A stretch of DNA of 31,002 nt from a virus. The translations under genes and the position numbers were made by a program. The first letter of the stretch is position 1; the number at the start of each line of letters is the position of its first letter. Below, piece after piece: positions 30,901-31,002 of the stretch. The DNA is taken from IMG/VR virus record IMGVR_UViG_3300037171_000070, positions 1 through 31,002 of that record. One strand, given 5' to 3'. The notes under the pieces were generated by a model, which was given only the letters and a program-made list of their open reading frames with translations, did not search any database and had not been told where the DNA came from.

Positions 30901-31002
30901 CGGGCGACAGCGGCAACGTCGGAAATCGGATGGACAACGGCCGTATATCCGGCTGTCACTGCCCCTCGAATTACGTGGGGATTTACGTGCCGATCATCGT
31001 AG
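27918..31002 (+). CDS. Large fibre/spike protein with two pectate-lyase-like modules, 3' partial
   Basis: At least 1028 residues; the frame stays open to the last base, so the C-terminus is outside. Residues 1-19 (MNRLSLILVFLFLTLKANA) are a signal peptide. Residues 20-145 form a Thr/Asn-rich beta domain. A Gly-rich linker at about 147-153 precedes the first pectate-lyase-type start (VQYGAYGTNDDSIALSN, residue 189 on); another Gly-rich linker at about 851 precedes the second (YGAVPDGARDNTLAIYHA, residue 869 on). These sites match the start of right-handed beta-helix tailspikes that bind or cut polysaccharide. The repeat FIGSANxLTG occurs twice (about 29910 and 30330). Composition changes at the linkers: AT-rich before, GC-rich after. 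The role is probably host-surface recognition or depolymerisation; the export signal is unexplained. Confidence 0.75.
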   Translation, partial: MNRLSLILVFLFLTLKANAIYVTNLFVFPDGNTNRNVSVSFESIGTPLVLSNGTTIVSYSFNCVATNGVLGPTFLVGGPNYKVIFGPNPSGTWTIGAPLGTNTYGLTTLASNINTLTIGGYVLGVQVAAGTNTTTQTNNGVVTINSSGGGGGSGLPSDGHTIITNGGSQLALSPSVTNGMQNMFTPVQYGAYGTNDDSIALSNMVAAANLVRGSTIWLEGNQNPGFKCNVPLFFTNLDMKIYDGKLVTSKTNLGTTTENIVSGPNTYGNGIITVRNGADRFTAEKVFLGGPGTNWGTNTSFGFVIAGTQQTRLIHCKATNFWTDVWIDNAVEMLAEHCQFTAFASNSVYSTNQTGLTLSACVSGSCNPGPNMVDIADAGFGDSGTWTNSIAIAADSPQYIIINQSCDFNNCGSAIYMNGGILSIEHNNFESMHNLTRATVYVTNGGVQSIGNLFAQGQSGGVAQRSVDMEGCNGSFSVLLGDVPGASAAPPYEFLPAYSTCLPLIIGGPVSSGPTMLLHTTYGDAGTAWNGPLDAFLNRQTQFQGSFQDVNGGGGAAPSSSYYSMLLGGTYGAVTNTANSTKFFNIGALDYANTNTIGLLSWYLNGAGQNDLDIGQGQNLTGPNFIRFWTSTNGSENQLTLDWQMYSTAGGGVLSNANGTIVSGLFIGSANGLTGNVSGDTNYAATNLINATNALITFGYVSNILASKTNAVLYGATNGATGRPLADLSVTNLPSGQELTNPVAYEGLNFQTGISSLSGSFQYLDSGGTLTATNLVTWPNGKVTGSNAVFTNLAVSGSATASTFIGSANALTGTNVANSGNLQSGGTNPPSGMVPTFTGTGGAWTAQTPSGGGGGTITNGPIWITAALYGAVPDGARDNTLAIYHAILDATASNTAVYIPPGNFVCDCVTTSVPILGSGRLSHLIFPAWSTGYMITGLAGFYGEDFWLDGGSATNFTGATGLGARHGVSVNITNGIGHLNNVDCTGFSGYGIAVTGDSGNVGNRMDNGRISGCHCPSNYVGIYVPIIV

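Overview
The window is a 31 kb piece of a tailed double-stranded DNA bacteriophage (or prophage-like) genome. The marks are a terminase pair, a very large virion-type protein, a fibre with pectate-lyase-like folds, a phage replication and recombination set, and dense chains of small genes joined by ATGA stop/start overlaps. I see no tRNA, rRNA, IS element, CRISPR array or integrase. The host cannot be fixed from sequence alone. Mostly weak or absent Shine-Dalgarno sequences and virion-region proteins that begin with signal peptides and are rich in Thr/Asn would fit a Verrucomicrobiota (PVC) host, but this is a low-confidence guess.

Layout: positions 1-4421 (+) hold the end of a late operon: a giant protein, open at its 5' end, with an HEFYH zincin motif. 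It meets head-on, with a 9 bp gap, a 17 kb leftward (-) early/replication arm (4431-21749). From promoter-proximal to distal this arm has small unknown genes and a Cys-Ser-Asn tripeptide-repeat protein. A DUF932 protein and a PurD-like ATP-grasp ligase follow, then a recombination block (Cas4-like PD-(D/E)XK nuclease, Sak4-like ATPase, DUF669-like ssDNA-binding candidate). The distal end has a ParB-DNA methyltransferase fusion, a uracil-DNA-glycosylase/3'-5' exonuclease/PolA fusion and a DUF3987-like helicase. A divergent control region (about 21.75-22.43 kb) separates this arm from the rightward (+) late arm. The late arm has two small genes and a terminator, then a probable late promoter, a small terminase subunit candidate, a run of tiny basic proteins and the large terminase. 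It ends with two signal-peptide proteins, the second being a fibre of at least 1028 residues that runs off the end. If the genome is circularly permuted, the two + strand blocks are the end and start of one late operon.

The regulatory architecture is the most unusual part. A 13 bp palindrome GTCATTWAATGAC occurs six times, five of them 0-14 nt before a start codon, often with GTTGGC/GCCAAC-like flanks that extend the dyad. A second palindrome, TCCGC-N4-GCGGA, occurs three times, only in the divergent region and just upstream of the late promoter. The divergent region is a nested mirror image, with the same ordered elements reading outward in both directions around an AT-rich core. Two intergenic stretches on the - strand (15.28-15.44 kb and 11.32-11.49 kb) look like structured RNAs. 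Helper genes for these elements, such as a dedicated repressor, were not identified.
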